Shown here in pieces: positions 7,348-8,357 of a stretch of DNA of 8,357 nt; within the stretch, counting starts at the first letter, position 1; each line of letters begins with the position of its first letter. The notes under the pieces were generated by a model that saw nothing but the letters and a program-made list of their open reading frames with translations, was not told the origin of the DNA and searched no databases. The DNA comes from Desulfobacula sp. Its GTDB lineage: Bacteria > Desulfobacterota > Desulfobacteria > Desulfobacterales > Desulfobacteraceae. The position numbers and the translations under genes are program-made. The DNA is taken from assembly GCF_021107415.1 (NCBI RefSeq), contig NZ_JAIOSW010000359.1, positions 1-8,357 of the forward strand, read 5' to 3'.

Positions 7348-8082
7348 TTATAATTTATCGATCTCTTCCATCAATTTTTCCATGGCAATACTTGCCTTTT
7401 CCTCAAGAAAAATATCAGTGACGGAAAAGGTATATTCGGACGTATAAGGATTTATTTCAATAATTTTAGCACCATTTGATTTTGCAATGGATGGAATCGT
7501 GTTTGCCGGTACCACGGTCCCTGTAGTACCGATCAAGATAAAGCAGTCTGCCTTTCTTGCCTCGTTAAATGAATGGGTGCTAGCAGATTCGGGAATGGCT
7601 TCTCCGAAAAAAATCACATCCGGTTTTAAAATGCCGTCACATTTTTTACACACCGGAGGCAGAACATTCAGATCAATTTGAGAAATCTTGTATTTTGCCT
7701 TGCATTTAAGACAAACAAGACTTTTTAAAGACCCGTGAAATTCATGGACAACTTTACTGCCCGCATCATAGTGCAGGTTATCCACATTCTGGGTAATCAC
7801 TGAACTTAACATATTGTTGGCCTCAAGTTCTACAAGGGCATAATGGGCTGGATTGGGTCTTACTTTTCCAAACAGGTCATAAAAAATTTCCCGGATCACC
7901 TCCCAGGATTGTTGGGTATGGCTGTAAAAATATTGGATATCAAATGTTTGGGGGTCATATTTGTTCCAAAGGCCATTTTCCCCCCTGAACGGCGGGATAC
8001 CGCTTTCCACGGAAATACCCGCACCGGTAAACGCGACACACCGTTTGGATGATTTAATAATCTTTGCTGCCTTGGTGTACAT
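7348..8082 (-). CDS. cobB: NAD-dependent protein deacetylase, Sir2 family (sirtuin)
   Basis: A 244-residue sirtuin, the usual length for a compact bacterial member. It should remove acetyl groups from protein lysines using NAD+, giving nicotinamide and O-acetyl-ADP-ribose. Visible motifs: GAGISVESGIPPFRG at 20-34 (NAD binding), ITQNVDNLH at 96-104, catalytic H116 in HEFHGSL, a four-cysteine zinc site (C124, C127, C145, C148), FFGE at 158-161, GTTGTVVPA at 185-193 (where GTS is more common), and EINP at 209-212. The stretch FDIQYFYSH at 47-55 followed by PNPAH at 76-80 resembles Thermotoga Sir2 as I remember it. The Tyr-x-x-Arg pair typical of class III desuccinylases is not seen (Y68 is followed by F71 instead of Arg), so a deacetylase of the class U/II kind is favoured. 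AGAGAGG lies 6 bases before the ATG. The gene starts 48 bases after the ThiF-like stop. The symbol cobB is used in the generic bacterial-sirtuin sense. Confidence 0.95.
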   Translation of the reverse strand: MYTKAAKIIKSSKRCVAFTGAGISVESGIPPFRGENGLWNKYDPQTFDIQYFYSHTQQSWEVIREIFYDLFGKVRPNPAHYALVELEANNMLSSVITQNVDNLHYDAGSKVVHEFHGSLKSLVCLKCKAKYKISQIDLNVLPPVCKKCDGILKPDVIFFGEAIPESASTHSFNEARKADCFILIGTTGTVVPANTIPSIAKSNGAKIIEINPYTSEYTFSVTDIFLEEKASIAMEKLMEEIDKL

Positions 8083-8085
8083 AAA

Positions 8086-8111
8086 AAACCTCTCTCTATC
8101 AATACAGGTTT
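8086..8111 (-). promoter_or_regulatory. Possible weak stem-loop covering the sirtuin ribosome binding site
   Basis: In the 48-base gap upstream of the sirtuin, AAACCT (8106-8111) can pair with AGGTTT (8086-8091) around a 14-base loop. The 3' arm and loop contain the AGAGAGG ribosome binding site (8089-8095), and the arm runs into a T tract. The stem is only 6 base pairs and AT-rich, so it may simply be chance; a weak translational or attenuation role is possible. Confidence 0.2.
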
Positions 8112-8130
8112 AAAATAAACAAATCCAGGG

Positions 8131-8357
8131 TCAAACCAAGTCCATGATATCAAAGGTATTGGTCCATAATTCTGCGATCAATAATTTATTGCGAAGAATA
8201 TCTCCGCGATCCAACAAAACTTTCAGACATTCAGAGGATTGAAGAGCTGCAACAAAAAGCGCGCAATAGGCAATATTACCGGTCCTTGTCTCAATTCCTT
8301 TTGATTGTTTTCCCCCTTTTTTCCCATATATCAGCTCATACCCCTTATCACCGGGAA
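8131..8357 (-). CDS. HesA/MoeB/ThiF-family adenylyltransferase, C-terminal fragment (runs off right edge)
   Basis: The last 74 codons of a gene that enters from the right edge, in frame from base 8355 to a TGA at 8131-8133. It is open through the whole visible part. The pattern KGIETRTGNIAYCALFVAAL at about residues 19-38 of the fragment, then ECLKVLLDRGDILRNKLL, then a short strand TFDIMDL, matches the C-terminal part of E1-like ThiF/MoeB/HesA enzymes. In that family the segment after the adenylation core reads roughly G..a...a.vaalqa.E.iKlLlg.g..l..kll..d.....f..i.l. These enzymes activate the C-terminal glycine of small ubiquitin-like sulfur carriers (ThiS, MoaD) with ATP. The Rossmann GxGGxG and catalytic residues would lie outside the window. 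The protein stops right after the last strand, without the C-terminal CxxC seen in E. coli MoeB. Family assignment rests on pattern recognition of 74 residues; the exact pathway is unknown. Confidence 0.68.
   Translation of the reverse strand, partial: PGDKGYELIYGKKGGKQSKGIETRTGNIAYCALFVAALQSSECLKVLLDRGDILRNKLLIAELWTNTFDIMDLV

Noticed and set aside
8100..8140. TTGACC as a -35 element upstream of the sirtuin
   Set aside because: TTGACC overlaps the ThiF-like stop and matches the -35 consensus well, but no hexamer at 16-18 bases downstream resembles TATAAT (best candidates match about half). A promoter cannot be supported.
7896..8153. 85-codon minus-strand frame starting inside the ThiF-like gene and running into the sirtuin
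   Set aside because: It overlaps the conserved NAD-binding region of the sirtuin in another frame, and its start lies within the ThiF-like C-terminus.

Overview
All genes in this window read on the minus strand and are packed head to tail. In transcription order (right to left) they are: the C-terminal end of a HesA/MoeB/ThiF-family adenylyltransferase (cut by the right edge), a Sir2-type NAD-dependent protein deacetylase, a small histidine-triad (HIT) protein, a very large bifunctional glycogen debranching enzyme (GH13 transferase-type domain fused to a GH133 amylo-1,6-glucosidase), an alpha-glucan phosphorylase of the DUF3417 type, and the first 11 codons of a further gene cut by the left edge. 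Intergenic gaps are about 48, 18, -13 (or +2), 26 and 33 bases, and I see no convincing internal promoter or intrinsic terminator. The layout is therefore that of a single operon, or at least of overlapping transcripts. There is no gene-free stretch over 300 bases, and I found no tRNA, rRNA, CRISPR array, insertion sequence or long repeat.

The two large genes form a complete glycogen (alpha-glucan) breakdown module. The phosphorylase shortens outer chains to release glucose-1-phosphate. The debranching enzyme then handles the limit-dextrin branches: its GH13 domain probably moves short oligosaccharides, and its GH133 domain removes the remaining alpha-1,6-linked glucose. This combines both steps in one protein, as in the eukaryotic AGL enzyme, rather than using the GlgX isoamylase route of E. 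coli. The gene starting at the left edge encodes MVQKPRILIVT, which fits the N-terminus of a GT-B glycogen synthase but is too short to prove it. The upstream genes (ThiF-like, sirtuin, HIT) use ATP-, NAD- and AMP-linked chemistry. Their placement raises the possibility that protein (de)acetylation or energy status is tied to storage-polymer turnover; that is inference from position only.

The base composition is AT-leaning. The gene style (DUF3417 phosphorylase, long GH13-GH133 debranching enzyme, small HIT protein, Thermotoga-like sirtuin) suggests a Gram-negative anaerobe such as a Desulfobacterota (Desulfobacteraceae-like) bacterium. I hold that taxonomic guess loosely because no marker gene is present. 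Overall this is mostly a well-formed metabolic operon. The items most worth a second look are the AGL-like fusion, its short collagen-like insert, and the sirtuin/HIT coupling to glycogen catabolism.
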